Shown: positions 36,301-48,152, counted from the stretch's first letter. The stretch is DNA of 64,000 nucleotides from Persicaria tinctoria (GCA_037127255.1 JBANSL010000009.1:1360001-1424000); one strand, 5' to 3'. A program made the numbers and translations. Notes: generated from the letters alone by a model not told the origin.

Positions 36301-36776
36301 CTTGCAATGGGTTTTTATTTCGTGTTAAAAGTTTAGACAACAAAAGAACAAGACAAAATTGTGGGGTGTTTTTAGAAGGAGATTCTACACCATACTACGG
36401 GAGATTAACCGATATTATAAGGGTTACATATGCTGTAGATATCAACTATGTATTTTTTCGGTGTGAGTGGGCACATCCTTCGGCCGGTGTGATGTTGGAC
36501 CCTTTTAAATTCACCTTGGTGAACTTCCACAAATTATTGTACTTGCAAGATCGAGTTGGGGATGAGCCGTTTATATTCGCATCTCAAGCCCGTCAAGTGT
36601 GGTATAACCCGGATCCTACTGGACATGGGTGGCTTACTGTTGGGGAAGTGGAATCAAAAGAGTATTCCCATGTGGATGCTTATGATGAGATTGATACAAG
36701 AACCGAGTTGGTTGATAGAGGGTATGGATTAACCATTATTTACTTTAATGATCATATTGTAATCTTACACAAATGA
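33343..36776 (+). CDS. CACTA transposase, TnpD/TNP2 type, three exons, intact (1080 aa)
   Basis: Exon 1 33343-35912, exon 2 36010-36109, exon 3 36204-36776. The introns have GT-AG borders and the joined frame is open. Residues 1-78 form the Transposase-associated domain (MPIDKSWIDWG, with CPCRKCRNRQ as a Cys-rich metal-binding-like motif). About 150-400 is the TNP2 core (LYPGSKKHTTLSFAVRLL, HLDECAICNASRW, IASDGFNPFGNQNVSYNTWP). About residue 567 is DAMHAEKNFAENVLHTIMG, another conserved block with acidic residues. About 680-815 is a DUF4218 domain (LPIHLAEEAVIGGAVQFRWM). Exon 3 is a DUF4216 domain (FFRCEWAHPSAGV, FIFASQARQVWYNPD). This is the full domain set of plant CACTA transposases. It cuts and rejoins element ends. 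It could still act in trans on CACTA relatives if expressed. Confidence 0.88.
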
Positions 36777-36901
36777 TACATTATTGTAATTTTTGATAAC
36801 TTTTATGATACTTTCTTGGTTATGATACATTATTGTATTTTTTATCTAATAACTTTGGTTTGTAATCTTACACAAAGGGTTTTATATTTTTATAGGCAAA
36901 C

Positions 36902-39900
36902 ATGAAGAAAAGAAAGGGCGGACCCGGTAGACCGCGAACCATGTCCGAGTTCCTAGTATCTAGGAAGTCTGATTCCTCCCAGGGCGGGTCCTCAGAATCG
37001 GCATCAGTAGCTGCATCAGTCCCGGTTAGCGCTCCAGCTTCGATATCAGCAGCTACAACGCTTCCCATCAGTAGCGCTCCAGCTTCGATATCAGCAGCTA
37101 CAACGCTTCCCATCAGTAGCGCTCCAGCTTCGATATCAGCAGCTACAACGCTTCCCAGCAGTAGCGCTCCCTCTGCATCCGTCCCAGTTTCAACTCCATC
37201 TCCAGCTCAAGCTCAACTCAATGTGGTTCCTCATGGTAATGCAGTTTCAAACAAATTATGGAAAGCTATTTAACAAATTATGGAAAGATATTATATTTCA
37301 TATGACTGTTTTTTTTTTTTGAAGTTCAAGGTCAACTTCAAGCTCATTCTGATGCTCCAGTGGAAGATCCTCCTGGTAATGTCAATTTTTAAGCTGTTTG
37401 CACTTCATTCGGGTCTTCCATTTGGGAAATTGCACTACTGTAAGGGTGGATTTATATAGAACAAAAACAGCTAGGGTTTGTTCATTTTGAATCTTTAAGT
37501 GAATGTTAATTGGTCATATATCAACTACACTTAAGAACCATTCAGATTTTGTGGAACTTAATGTGATTTTCATGTGTGTTATGAGTATTTCAATTAATTT
37601 TAGGCTGTTCTGCTCCAGTTGGAAGCTATTTACTGAAGTCAATTTCATTTGTATTTTCTTTTGTGTTTTTTTTAAGTTCAAGCTCAACCCATTGCCCATC
37701 GAGGCCATAGTAAGGGTGTGCCGGGTTGGAACACTGGTTCCAAATTCCCTGTTGAATTCAACGAAGTCTGCCAACCTGTAGGGGAGAATGCCAAACGTCT
37801 GAAGGCTCAACTAGGGATAATAGTGCGTGATGGACACAGACTCCCATTGACACATCTGGAATGGACCAGTATAGATGACTCCGTAAAGGAAGGTATCTGG
37901 GCAGAAGTTGAGGTGAGCCTCACATTTGCACATCCTTACAACTTGTGTATAAATTATTCTGTTCTCGTTTATATTCTTTAAAGTTGTTGTAATGTATGGT
38001 GTTTACAACTTGTAGAGAAATTTGTTGAATGTTCCGAACGGTTATAAAGAGGTTTGCCTAAGATCGTGCAATAGCATGTGGAAGGACTACAAGTCAAAAA
38101 CCAAGAAGGCATTTTTTTTCAAGTTCAAAGATGATCCAGATCTTGAGAAGAAGAATCCTCCGACTGTTTTACCACCTGATTGGATTGCTCTTATTGCATA
38201 TTGGATAACCAAAGAGGCGGAGGTTTTGCTTATTTACATAATATTGTACGTGGTTATATTTTATTTATTGTTTATTAAGTGACTTCTCTTGCAATGTCTT
38301 CATATGTATATATAGGAACAAGCCCAGCAGAACTCTATGAATCGAGATAAGCATGGACCATCACATGTCACAGGTCGAACGTCTTTTGCCGAAATTAGAC
38401 ATGAGGTACATGTATAGTTGCACCTTCTTTGAGTATAAATAATTAAAAGCTTTAAGTGCATTCTATAATATATAGCATCAAATGTCGATGATTCGGATGG
38501 CATTGTTACTGTTAGTGTTTCTGTTAGTATTATTATTTAGCATCATATTCTGTCATTTGAGCTATTTCTGATCAATTTTGAGCTGTTTTTGTTAGTAACA
38601 TATATATTTTCTCATGGATCTCCATTTGAGCTGTTTTTGTTAGTAACATATTCTGTCATTTGAGCTGTTTTTGTTAGTAACATATATATTTTGAGCTGTT
38701 TCTGATCAATTTTGATTTTGATTTGATGATCCATTGGAGGGCATTGTTACTGTTAGTGTTTCTTTTACATGTCAGATTTTTATCTCATCGGTTTTTTCCT
38801 TTACATTCTTACTGTTCGTTTGTGATGGATTTGATCTAATCAGTTTTTCCTTCACATTTTCAATTAGATGAATAAAAGTGGCCAATCGGTTGATAAGATG
38901 AGTGTGTGGATCAAATCTCGCAACAAAGATGATCATGACGTTATTGAAGCTATTGTAAGTTTGTTCGACCTTGTATATATCAAAATTTATTTCAGTGTCT
39001 TACGTGTGCGGACACTCTTTAAATTGTTCTTTTTGCATTGTCATAATGTAGAAGGACTATAACACACTAATAAGTTTGGAACCAGAGGATCAAAGGGACC
39101 TAACTGAAGTCAAAGATAAGATATTCCATCGGGTTGTTGGAGAGGATGGCCATGGATACTGTCGGACATATGGTGCAAGTGCCCCTCCTCGTATGGTGTA
39201 TCCAGGATCATCAAACAAATCTATTTCCAATGAGGATGTGCTACGCCAATTCAAAGAGGTGGCTGACAACCTCACAAAGATTGTCGAACAGAAACTTGTA
39301 GACTTCAAAGCTGACTTGATGACGACTTTCGGGTGCAATGATAGGGGAAGCTCACAATCACAAGCACAGGTTAGTTTAACTTTTGCTATATGGTGTTTAG
39401 CGTTTAGGTGTTTCTTCTCATCCAATTTTCATATGCACATCCATATCCTAGTGATTATTATTATTCAATTGATCCACTCTTGTGTTTAATTAGGCTACTT
39501 TTACACATTATATATTGAATTATCTTAGTCACTGATGGATTCATCATATGCCATGGTTTTTTAATTAGGCTACTTTTTGGTATGTACTGTTATACTAATA
39601 AATTGAAAGGAAAAAAAAAAGATAAAATACAAAGGATATATAACTATTTGTGTCATGTTATCACTTAGTTCTAGTGACCTATACAATCAAGTGAATGTTA
39701 TACATTTATCTCAAGTATTGGTCAATTTAAAGGTGGTTCGGCTCTAGTCCAAACCTTTCCCCACATCGATCATAAGATGGTTCATTCTCACATTTGTGGT
39801 TTTGTGTAATAAATTAAATGCATTCCCTTCAAAAATAGGATGCATTCTCATTATCTCATGCTATATGTGTATTTCTATCGGAATGAAAATTGTTAGTTAT

Positions 39901-40218
39901 AGAATGAACACATGATGACTAGCTTCCTCATTTGTGTCATGTTCATTCTACTTGTTCTATCTAATAATGAATCGATTCGATATTGTCACCTTTAAATTGA
40001 CCAATACTTGAGATAAAGTAGCTTGTTGCTGAACGAGTCAATCAAGTGAATGTTTGGAATGTACTGTTTTTTCAAGATCCGAATAGGGGAACTTTATTTC
40101 TCTCGATAAATCAAGTGAATGCTCTACATTTTTTACCTTGATATATAAAGTCGAGTCTATTTCTTTTGATAAATCTTTTTTTACGTGCTTTTTATTACAG
40201 GGAAATAGTGTCCATTAG
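36902..40218 (+). CDS. Transposase_24-type (TnpA/Ptta-like) protein of CACTA-1, eight exons, intact (446 aa)
   Basis: Exons by splice-site and frame agreement: 36902-37235, 37325-37375, 37677-37912, 38016-38222, 38316-38405, 38868-38954, 39052-39369, 40201-40218; total 1341 nt with one terminal TAG. The N-terminus is basic and Gly/Pro-rich (MKKRKGGPGRPRTMSEFL), then Ser/Ala-rich with three 45-bp tandem repeats. From about residue 145 the Transposase_24 (En/Spm-Ptta) domain follows: FPVEFNEVCQPVGENAKRLK, LTHLEWTSIDDSVKEGIWAE, SCNSMWKDYKSKTKK. Exon 7 has a predicted coiled coil (DVLRQFKEVADNLTKIVEQK). In En/Spm the second protein binds subterminal repeats and aids pairing of the ends; that role is inferred. 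It begins 125 bp after the transposase stop on the same strand. Confidence 0.8.
37028..37162 (+). repeat. 45-bp x 3 coding tandem repeat
   Basis: Units start with AGCGCTCCAGCTTCGATATC at 37028, 37073 and 37118 and encode SAPASISAATTLPIS three times. The third unit has one change. The repeat keeps frame. Confidence 0.9.
39370..40200 (+). other. Long last intron of the Transposase_24-type gene
   Basis: 831 bp between GT at 39370 and AG at 40200. AT-rich, with no gene. Repeated strings such as TCAAGTGAATG (39688, 40041, 40111) are present. Confidence 0.5.
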
Positions 40219-40683
40219 AGAGAGTCTATAGGAGAAGGAGCTCTTCTCTTATCCGCCCCCGATCAACCACTGAAGACCACGACCCCGATCACCGCTGAAG
40301 ATGATGATGAATTTGAGGAAGAAGAAGATGATGCATGCAGTGACGACCCTCCTGCAAGGCTTGCTGAATGAAGTGGTGAAATGGGGATTCAAACTGGCAC
40401 CAAGATCAGGACATTGCGCCCAATTTTTGGCTTTATGTAAGTACATTCTCATTTTGTCGGGATGTTTGAACTTTAGACTAAAGACTTCGAATGCATAAGT
40501 CGTTTGTGTGACCTTTCAAACAATTAGGTGTAATTACAATGTTGAATGCACTTTTGCTTTGTCTGAATATGTAATTTGGAAGAATTGTTATGGTTGTACA
40601 ATTTTTGTGAAATTGCTTTGATAGACACATTAGGACAGGTTTGATTAGGCACATTAGGACAGGTTTGATTAGGCACATTAGGA
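40219..40683 (+). other. 3' untranslated region of CACTA-1 genes
   Basis: No gene. A short tandem repeat of GGACAGGTTTGATTAGGCACATTA lies at about 40630-40695. Confidence 0.4.
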
Positions 40684-40861
40684 CAGGTTTATTGGGTTGC
40701 CATTACACTTGGCAACGGCTATATACCGTGGCGAGATGGAGAAATAGTCGAGGAAATTAGCTTTGGGGTCATGCCGTGGCAAGGTGTGAAAATGCGTCAG
40801 AATTCTGGCGGTATATTTTTTTACAAATTCATACCGTAGCCACGGCGTTCTACCGTCGCAA
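40684..40861 (+). repeat. 3' subterminal region of CACTA-1, truncated
   Basis: It holds GGCAACGG, CCGTGGCGAG, CCGTGGCAAGG and CCGTAGCCACGGCG motifs in the orientation expected near a 3' end, then stops at 40861 where the copia LTR starts (TGTGAAAG). The terminal TTTTTGTAGTG is absent. Confidence 0.65.
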
Positions 40862-41063
40862 TGTGAAAGAATCGAAAACTCCATTATCGAACATGGAAGA
40901 AAATGAAACTGAATTTCCTCAAGACTGTACCAACCTTTCCCGCTCACACACACAGCTACTTAAGGAGCTCACAGCTGTCGTCTGAAAAGACCAAAATGCC
41001 CCTGACAATCTAGCCTAATTACAAGGTAATGTTTCTAGGCATATCTATGTACATCTATACTCA
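40862..41063 (-). repeat. 3' LTR of copia B, about 200 bp
   Basis: On - it starts TGAGTATAGATGTAC just after a tract GCTTGAGGGGGG and ends CTTTCACA. The boundary with CACTA-1 subterminal DNA is at 40861/40862. The start of the LTR is also present as an inverted copy inside the element (41085-41105). Confidence 0.6.
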
Positions 41064-41105
41064 TATACCCCCCTCAAGCTGGGAGGGTATATGAGTATAG
41101 ATGTA
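41050..41105. repeat. 21-bp perfect inverted repeat around polypurine tract
   Basis: Arms 41050-41070 and 41085-41105 are exact reverse complements (core ACATCTATACTCATATACCC), with a 14-base spacer holding the C-rich complement of the polypurine tract. Confidence 0.9.
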
Positions 41106-41790
41106 AAGGAGACATGAGTTGTTTGAATGAAGCCTTGTTGAACCATTTCTTTAATGAAGTGACCATCAATCCTAACATGCTGAGTACGTTCATGAAATAC
41201 TGGATTGATGGCAAGCTGATGTGCTGACTTATTGTCACAAAACACGGTGATAGGAAGCTCCACCTTGATGCCCAGATCACCCAAAATACCTTCTAACCAA
41301 ACTAATTCACTAGCTGTGACAGACATGCTTCTGTATTCACTTTCAGTGGATGACTTTGATGTAACACCCCGTCCCACATCGGATATCATAAGGATGTTGG
41401 GAGTGATTTATAAGTGATTCAAACCCTACTCATGTCACAAGAGCTCTTCCTTTTCAGGCTCCAAGTGAGGACAACGAACCTGAGAGGGCTAGGTGGCATG
41501 GGCTGGCGCCTCTTAAGACCCCGTGTCTTACATTTGAGACCACTTTCTGCTTCTTAGTCTTCCAAGACACCAAGGAGTTACCAAGAAAAACACAGAATCC
41601 TGAAAGAGATCTCCCTGTGTCCAAGCAATTTCCTCAATTTGCATCTGTGTATGCCTTAATAGAGAAGGAGGAATGAGAAGGATAAGAAAGGGCACAATTG
41701 TAACTGCCCTTGAGGTATCTCAATAGGTAAAGGATAGCATCCCAGTGTGGCTTAAGAGGATTATGCAGGAACTGGCTTAACTATTGTACT
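41106..41790 (-). pseudogene. Copia B RNase H, interrupted by a solo LTR
   Basis: On -: AYTDANWG region (about 41650-41680), SLVSWKTKKQKVVS up to about 41538, then a 173-bp insertion, then KSSTESEYRSMSVTASELVW, VFCDNKSAHQLAINPVFHER and the terminal block VRIDGHFIKEM. A stop lies near 41780. RNase H removes the RNA strand during cDNA synthesis; this copy is inactive. Confidence 0.8.
41360..41532 (+). mobile_element. 173-bp solo LTR (TRIM/SMART-like) with TSD TTTGA
   Basis: Starts TGTAACACCCCGTCCCACAT, ends CCCCGTGTCTTACA, flanked by TTTGA at 41355-41359 and 41533-41537. Removing it and one TSD restores the RNase H frame (VVS to KSSTESEY). The start resembles the TRIM LTR at 25214-25812 (CCCACATCG). 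Strand is inferred from that likeness. Confidence 0.8.
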
Positions 41791-42680
41791 GTATAGGATA
41801 TGCCAGGTCTAGTTAATGTGAGATATAGAAGCCTACCAACAAGCCTTCTGTAATCCTCAAGATTTGGAATTGGATCACCAATGATTGAAGATAACTTAAT
41901 ACCATGCTGCATAGGAAAATCAGTAGATTTACACCCCTCCATGTGAGCATCTTTGAGGATGTCAAGCACATATTTCCTCTGATTAAGTAGTATGCCTTGG
42001 AAAGATCTAGCAATTTCCATTCCAAGGAAATATCTTGCCACACCTAAGTCTTTGATAGTAAAGAGTTTGTGAAGAGCATTCTTAGTGGATGTAATTTCAG
42101 CACTTGAATTGCGTAGTAAAAGCATATCATCAACATAGACTAAGGCAACAGTCATGCAACCTTGAGAAGATTTGACAAAGAGAGAATAATCATGGATTGA
42201 TTGGACAAACCCAAGACTGACCATTGATTTGGTGAGCTCATGGTTCCACTGTCGACTGGCTTGTTTAAGCCCATACAGTGACCTTTGAAGCTTACATACA
42301 TGACCCTTAGGTACCTGAAATCCAAGAGGAGGGTGCATATATACTTCTTCCTCTAAGAAACCATGCAGAAAAGCATTATTTACATCTAATTGATGTAATG
42401 CCCAACCCTTGATAGCAGCTAAAGCAAAAATGACTCGAACTGTAGATAATTTTGCTATTGGAAAGAAAGTCTATTTATAATCTCTATCCTTTACTTGATG
42501 AAACCCCTTTGCAACAAGCCTAGCCTTGAATCTCTCAACATTACCATCAGGCATGTACTTGATCTTGTAAACCCATTTGCAACCAATGGCCTTTTTATCT
42601 GCAGGAAGAGGAAGAACATCCCATGTGCGATTCTCTAAAAGAGCTTGAAGCTCTTTTCCCATTGCAGTCTCCCATTCAGT
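41781..42680 (-). pseudogene. Copia B reverse transcriptase
   Basis: On -: KELQALLENRTWDVLPLP and GCKWVYKIKYMPDGNVERFK (42662-42471), a stop at about 42470, then LDVNNAFLHG, MHPPLGFQVPKGHVCKLQ, RSLYGLKQASRQWNHEL, the catalytic YVDDMLLL (about 42110-42133) and LLNQRKYVLDILKDAHM. The frame ends with a stop at about 41781 near YTVQ. The Asp pair is intact but the frame is broken. Confidence 0.85.
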
Positions 42681-42689
42681 GATGCCTTT

Positions 42690-43215
42690 GGCTTGAGCAT
42701 ATGATTTAGGCTAAAAAATAGAGCACATGTTGATGAAAGAAATGATATAATCAGACAACAAATATGCTAAGTTGCAGGATGAGAAGACATCAAATGACTT
42801 AGAAGAAGAAGATTCTGTAGCAGGATGGCCTCTAGTGGGAACGTTGAAACATACAAAATCATGCAGCCTAGCAGGAAGCTTAGTTTGCTTGTGAAGAACC
42901 TTTGGTTGAGTAATACTGTCTGGACTAGAGATTAGTTCACCCACAATGTCATTCTGTAATAGTGGGGATGAGGTACTGTCAACTGAATCGAACACCACAT
43001 CATTGGAAGAACCTGGATTGCTGAACTAGCGACCAGGACAGGTGTTGGGTGGATTAGGTGCTTGAGTAGATACTTGAGAACTAGAGTTACCAGGTATAAG
43101 CAAAGGAGACTCACTACCATCTGACCAACTAACAACAAGAGAAAGAGAGGGAGAATGCTGAGATAGAAGCTCAGAAGGTGTATTCTTGAAATGAAAAATA
43201 GACTCCTCAAACTTC
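42690..43215 (-). other. Copia B variable linker between integrase and RT
   Basis: Ser/Pro/Leu-rich and frame-broken, corresponding to the poorly conserved spacer of copia polyproteins. Nothing else seen. Confidence 0.5.
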
Positions 43216-44200
43216 ACATGTCGACTGATAATAACAGACCTTTTTTTTCTAAATCAAACAACTTATAGGTCTTCATGCCAGGAGGATACCCTAAGAAGAC
43301 ACACTTTCTAGCCAAAGTACCCAATTTATCTCTATAGTCATTGGGTTGAATAGCATAACACAAGCAACCAACAACTCTAAGAAAATCATAAGAAGGAGCA
43401 ATTTTGTACATAACCTCAAAAGGAGACTTCCGTCCTAGAATAGAGGATGGCATCTTATTGATGATATGAGTTGCACTTAGCACACAATCACCCCAAATTT
43501 TGATTGGAAAGCCAGCATGTAGCCCCTAATACCCCTGGCAGTTTCCATCAAATGCCTATGTTTTCTTTCCACCCTTCCATTCTGCTCATGGACACCAGGA
43601 GCAGATTTCTAATGCAATATACCCCTATTTGCAAACAAATCAATACACCCTTTTTGAGTGAATTCAGTCCCATTATCTATCCTAATAATCTTGACAAATA
43701 CTTGGAACTGAGTCTCAACCATGTTTAAGAAACTAGTGATCAGCCTTAACACCTGCAGTTTATCTTGCATAAGATAGGTCCAAGTGGACCTTGAATGATC
43801 ATCCAGAATTGTCAAAAAATACCTAGCACCACAAATAGATGCAACCTTATAAGGTCCCCAAATATCCATGTGAATCAAATGGAAAGGAGCTTCAGCAATA
43901 CTGTCACTTCTATCAAACTTCAACTTGTGCAGTTTAGTCATATTACAAACATCACAGTGCAACTGCTGAACATCTGGCTTGCAATCCAGAACATGATGTA
44001 ACCTTGAAAAATTCACGTGACCAAGTCTAGCATGCATAAGTTGCAATTTATTACAATTCAACTGAACATTGTTCAAAGAACTATAACTTGAAACTGGAAA
44101 TCTCCTAGTAGCATCAGTCTTCAACACATATAAGCCCTTAGCTTCAGTCCCAGTTGCAATCACCCGACTAGTTGTAGGGTCCTGTAACCAACATGACATA
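43214..44200 (-). pseudogene. Copia B GAG-pre-integrase and integrase
   Basis: On -: MHARLGHVNFSRLHHVLD and CDVCNMTKLHKLKFDRSD (HHCC zinc region), HMDIWGPYKVASICGARYFL, TILDDHSRSTWTYLMQDK (catalytic Asp), IRIDNGTEFTQKGC (second Asp), then a stop at about 43607 followed by EQNGRVERKHRH (third catalytic Glu) in decayed sequence. After this come MLSATHIINKMPSSILGRKS and GCLCYAIQPNDYRDKLG. Confidence 0.85.
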
Positions 44201-44223
44201 GAGTCAAAACTGAACCTTGATTG

Positions 44224-45355
44224 TTAATCATGAACAATCTTAGAAAATGACATCAGATTATGCCTCAATTGAGGAACCAAGAGCACATTGTGCAGTATCA
44301 AGGTGTCACTCAATCTAACATTTCCAATCTGACAAACTCTAAGGTTATTCCCATCAGGCAAACCAAGCAAAATTGCAGTAGACAAATTAGCAACATCAGA
44401 AAATATAGACTTATCGAAGGCAATATGATCAGTAGCACCAGAGTCCACAATCAAAGCATCATTCTGAGCTTTATCAAATCCAATAAGAAATATTAATGAA
44501 ACATTTAAAGTACCTGCAAAGTGAAACATGGCCTAGTTTGCAGAACTGTCAATGCTTTTAGTAGTAGATTTACCCTTCATCATCTTCAATATCTCTTGAA
44601 ACACTGCATTAACCATAGCCTGATCAGGTTTCACCTCCACTCCCAGACTATCAAAGGGATTGTCATGTTGATTACTCTCCATCTGTGCAGCAAATTTCTT
44701 AGGAGGAGGCTTCGGTTTTTCATCTTCTTTGCCCCCTTTGAACCATTCAGGATACCCAATTAACTTGAAGCAGTAGTCCTTCATGTGGCCCCTTTCACCA
44801 CAATGGTCACACAACCTATCGAACTTGGCTTTATTTTAATCCCTTCTGTACTGATCATTCTGTTTGGAAGATTCCCCAACACGAAATTTGCTAGCTGCAT
44901 TAGCTTCAACATCAAATTGACCAAACTTAGTCACAACAAGTGCATTAGTATCAGCTTGAATCGAATTAGTAACACCCTTGGACCTTTCTATCTGTGTAGT
45001 CATTTGGAAAGCCTTATTGATCCCTGGCATCGGATCTTTGGATAAGACATTACTCCTGAGATTTTCATACACATCATTCAATCCCATAAGGAATTGCATG
45101 ACTTTATCTTTCTCCTCCCTTTCTATTATCTTCTTTATCAATCCACAACAACAATTATTAAAACCTCCACAAGAATAGTTTGAAATAACATCAAGGAACT
45201 GTAATTCGTCCCAGATTTTCTTTAACTTTCCAAAATACGCCCCTATTGACAGATTATCTTGCCTAATGTTTGCCAAATCTCTCTTGAGTTGATATACTAA
45301 AGGATCATTCGATTCATGAAATCTTTCCCTAATTTCATTCCATAACTCTCGAGCT
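44224..45355 (-). pseudogene. Copia B gag C-terminal part and protease
   Basis: On -: ENTVGG-adjacent ARELWNEIRERFHESN and YQLKRDLANIRQDNLSIGAY (gag UBN2-like helices), the zinc knuckle CDHCGERGHMKDYC with FKLIGYPEWF (about 44803-44750), then the protease DSGATDHIAFDKSIF (about 44440) and PQLRHNLMSFSKI. Stops separate the segments. Confidence 0.85.
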
Positions 45356-45385
45356 GATTCTGAAATACCCCCGACTGTATTCTCC

Positions 45386-48152
45386 TTTTATGACGTCACT
45401 TTGTAAGGAATTATAACATCGGAGATGAAGTTTTAAGGTAAAATTTTACCGTAAGTTTAATCAAGTTTGGAGTTTAGTGAGATCTAGGGAAAATCCACTA
45501 GCATGTCAAAGGTTAAGTAAAGAAGCTATAAAATTTATTGGGTATTTAAGACATGTTTAAGAATAAGTTGGTAAAATATTCCAGAGTGGTAGAGTGAAAG
45601 ATTATTGGAATGTATATTTAAGGAGGGCATAGTGTGTAAAGGTAAAAACCTTGGGCTATTTCTCGTAATTATCACATGAAATGGGCCAAAATGGAATTAA
45701 TAGCCACGTTGCTATTTTGATTTACATGAAGATGCAAGGCAAAGGAACAGGATCCTCTCCTAATAAATATCTCCTAATATCTTCCTAATACATTGATCGC
45801 AGCCGTTGAATGAAATAGAAGGCTAAGATTAAATCTCCTAACTTAATTAAACCCAAAATCAAAATCCTCTTCTTCTCTCAATACTGCATTCGGCGATTGT
45901 GGTCATTGATTTCACAATAAGAGGTCCGATGGGGAAGAGAGAGAGCGAGTCGGCCCTGATGGTCCGTAGACGAGTTGGATTTCACAAGAGTAGGTCGGGT
46001 CCGATGGGAAAGAACTCAATGTCGTCGCAGAGCTCCATCTCCAGCACCATCGTCAAGGTCGATCGAGTCTGATAATTCTCTAAACACGAAAAGGGGACAA
46101 CTTCGATGGGAGAGGGAGAGGGAGCAAGTTGGATTTTATCAACTTAATTTAATTTCTCAACTTATAGATGAGAAAATTACATTCAATTTTGAGATCAAAC
46201 TTTCAATCTGATTCCGACCGGTAAGTGCATATATATACTCCTCCCTCATCATCTTGAATGCGAACATGTACTTGAGTTGTGGGAGATTCAGTGGCGCCGT
46301 CATGTTGTGCCCGTTTGTTAACGAATCTGTGCAACAAAGGAGTTGAATTTGAGTCGAAACGGCTCCAAATTGTCGGATTAGAACGCAAGTGTCGGGTTCA
46401 ACGACTTTTAGCAATTAGTTGATGCTTCGTCGCTGCAGATCTCTTCAAAGCCATTGACTGGTTGTCGATGCACATGTTAATCGTAGGCTGAAGATCTTCA
46501 GGCAAAGCACTCGATATTCTCTATCGAGCAAGTCTCGCATCAATCTCTCTTGATTTTTGTTTTTGAAATAGGAAGAAGATGAAGTCATTCATCAATGAAG
46601 CCATTGTAAATTAATTATTTCAATTTATTGATCAATGAAAATCTGTGGATGATGTGATAGTAAACCAAGTACTCCTGTAGATTTAAGGGGAAGAAAGAAA
46701 GCGGCCACTGTCTTCCGATTGAACAGTTAATATTAAGGGTTAATTTAGGGAGAGTAGATCTTGACCTTTAATTTATTTGGACGGTTTAGATTGATTCATT
46801 AGGAAGATATAAGGAACTTTTTATGAGGAGAGGATCCTAATCCGAAGGGAAAGTGATGATCGACGCGTACAATTTGATTGGACAATGATTTCTATATAAG
46901 GGGATGATTGCATTTTGCATTTTGCAATTCGACATTGATACAGCCGAGGAGAGCTATACCCGTAAATCCCACTTTACCACCTCGATCCCAGGTGACATTG
47001 ATTATTATACAGTCGTTGTATTTTTGGGACGATCCGACATTGTCTTAACGGTAAAATCTCTCTCATTTATTTTAAAATATTGGACGTTTTATATCGTTAT
47101 AATACTCGTGTATAATTCAAGGTCTTTCCTTATTAGCCGTTATGATGCTCATATACTGTTATTAAGAAATTTAGATATTTCTTAAGGTAATATAATATTG
47201 GATAAAACGGGTATTTCTTTTAAGTCGAGATAATGCCCAATTATTTTGGATTATATGACGTCATTCCTAAGTCGTTAAAATGCCCAATTGAATTTAGGAA
47301 AGGAAATCCTAAATTAAGTTTGCAAGTGCGAGTACTGCCTGAGCATTTAAAAATGGTGTTGGACAAGTGATTATCAGAAAGTGAAGAGTATAAATTTTGT
47401 CGGGTTAATTAAGAATTATTTTAAAGGAGATTTTGCCAAAGTTTAAAGGTAAAATTATTGTACATAAGCTAATTAAATTATCATTTGTCTGCTATGTACG
47501 ACGTGGCTAGATACGCCTGAGTATATTGTTGGTGACATCAATCGTGATCCTGCATGCGTCTTCAGAATGAATGAAATCTCTTGGTTGGTTATAATCTTTA
47601 TTATCCGCATACTTCAGGTCTATAACCTATGCAAGTAACTTTGTCCCATTTACTTCCTAAAAGACCTAATGCCTTTCTTTTAATCCGTTTTAGTTGCTAA
47701 TTATCAAGTATATCTTTCATATCCGTTTAAAATAAATTGCAAAGTCTATTTATTCTTGCAACCTATGTTCGTTCCTTCTCTACACAAGTCAGTTATATAC
47801 TTTCCAAGTGTGGATTTTGGTTGATTTTTAGACCAGATCCTTATTTATTATGTAAGTTGAATATATGTATAAATTAGTATCTAGCCTGACGGCTAACGAG
47901 ATAAATTTATATAGTGGGAAATTACACGGGTTCATCTAATGAATCCTTATAATGTGTCACGTGTGTGTTACTAATCTAGTAACAAAAGGAGTGTTAAACG
48001 TGTGTGCGCGTGTGTGAATATGCGTGATCATAATAGGTCAAGACTCGTTACGTCTTGCTCTATAAGCTTTTCATGAAAAGTTCATTTTGAATATTATCAA
48101 AATGATACATTTTACCCAGATGAGTGGTAAAATAGACATGTGCCGGTATGAC
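45386..48152. other. Left part of the LTR-like element, no gene
   Basis: Non-coding. 45895-46140 is purine-rich with GAGAGGGAGAGGGAG and repeated GGTCCGATGGG; a TATA-like box at about 46893; the rest is AT-rich. No protein similarity seen. Confidence 0.5.

Larger units (their letters stand above)
27973..40861 (+). mobile_element. CACTA (En/Spm) element with intact coding genes, 3' end lost
   Basis: The 5' end is CACTACAAAAAAAAAAG at 27973, the standard CACTA terminus, followed by subterminal repeats with CCGTAGCT and GCCACGG motifs. Inside are a TNP2-type transposase gene and a Transposase_24-type gene, both on + and both open after splicing. Captured or accessory genes lie on -. Subterminal motifs return at 40684-40861 (GGCAACGG, CCGTGGC, CCGTAGCCACGGCG), but the sequence changes to a copia LTR at 40862 before any TTTTTGTAGTG end. 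The element is about 12.9 kb as preserved, with no 3' TIR or TSD. It could supply transposase in trans if expressed, but should not move itself. Confidence 0.85.

Noticed and set aside
37028..37162. Regular 45-bp repeat considered as a CRISPR-like array
   Set aside because: Units are directly adjacent without spacers, keep a protein frame, and the DNA is eukaryotic.
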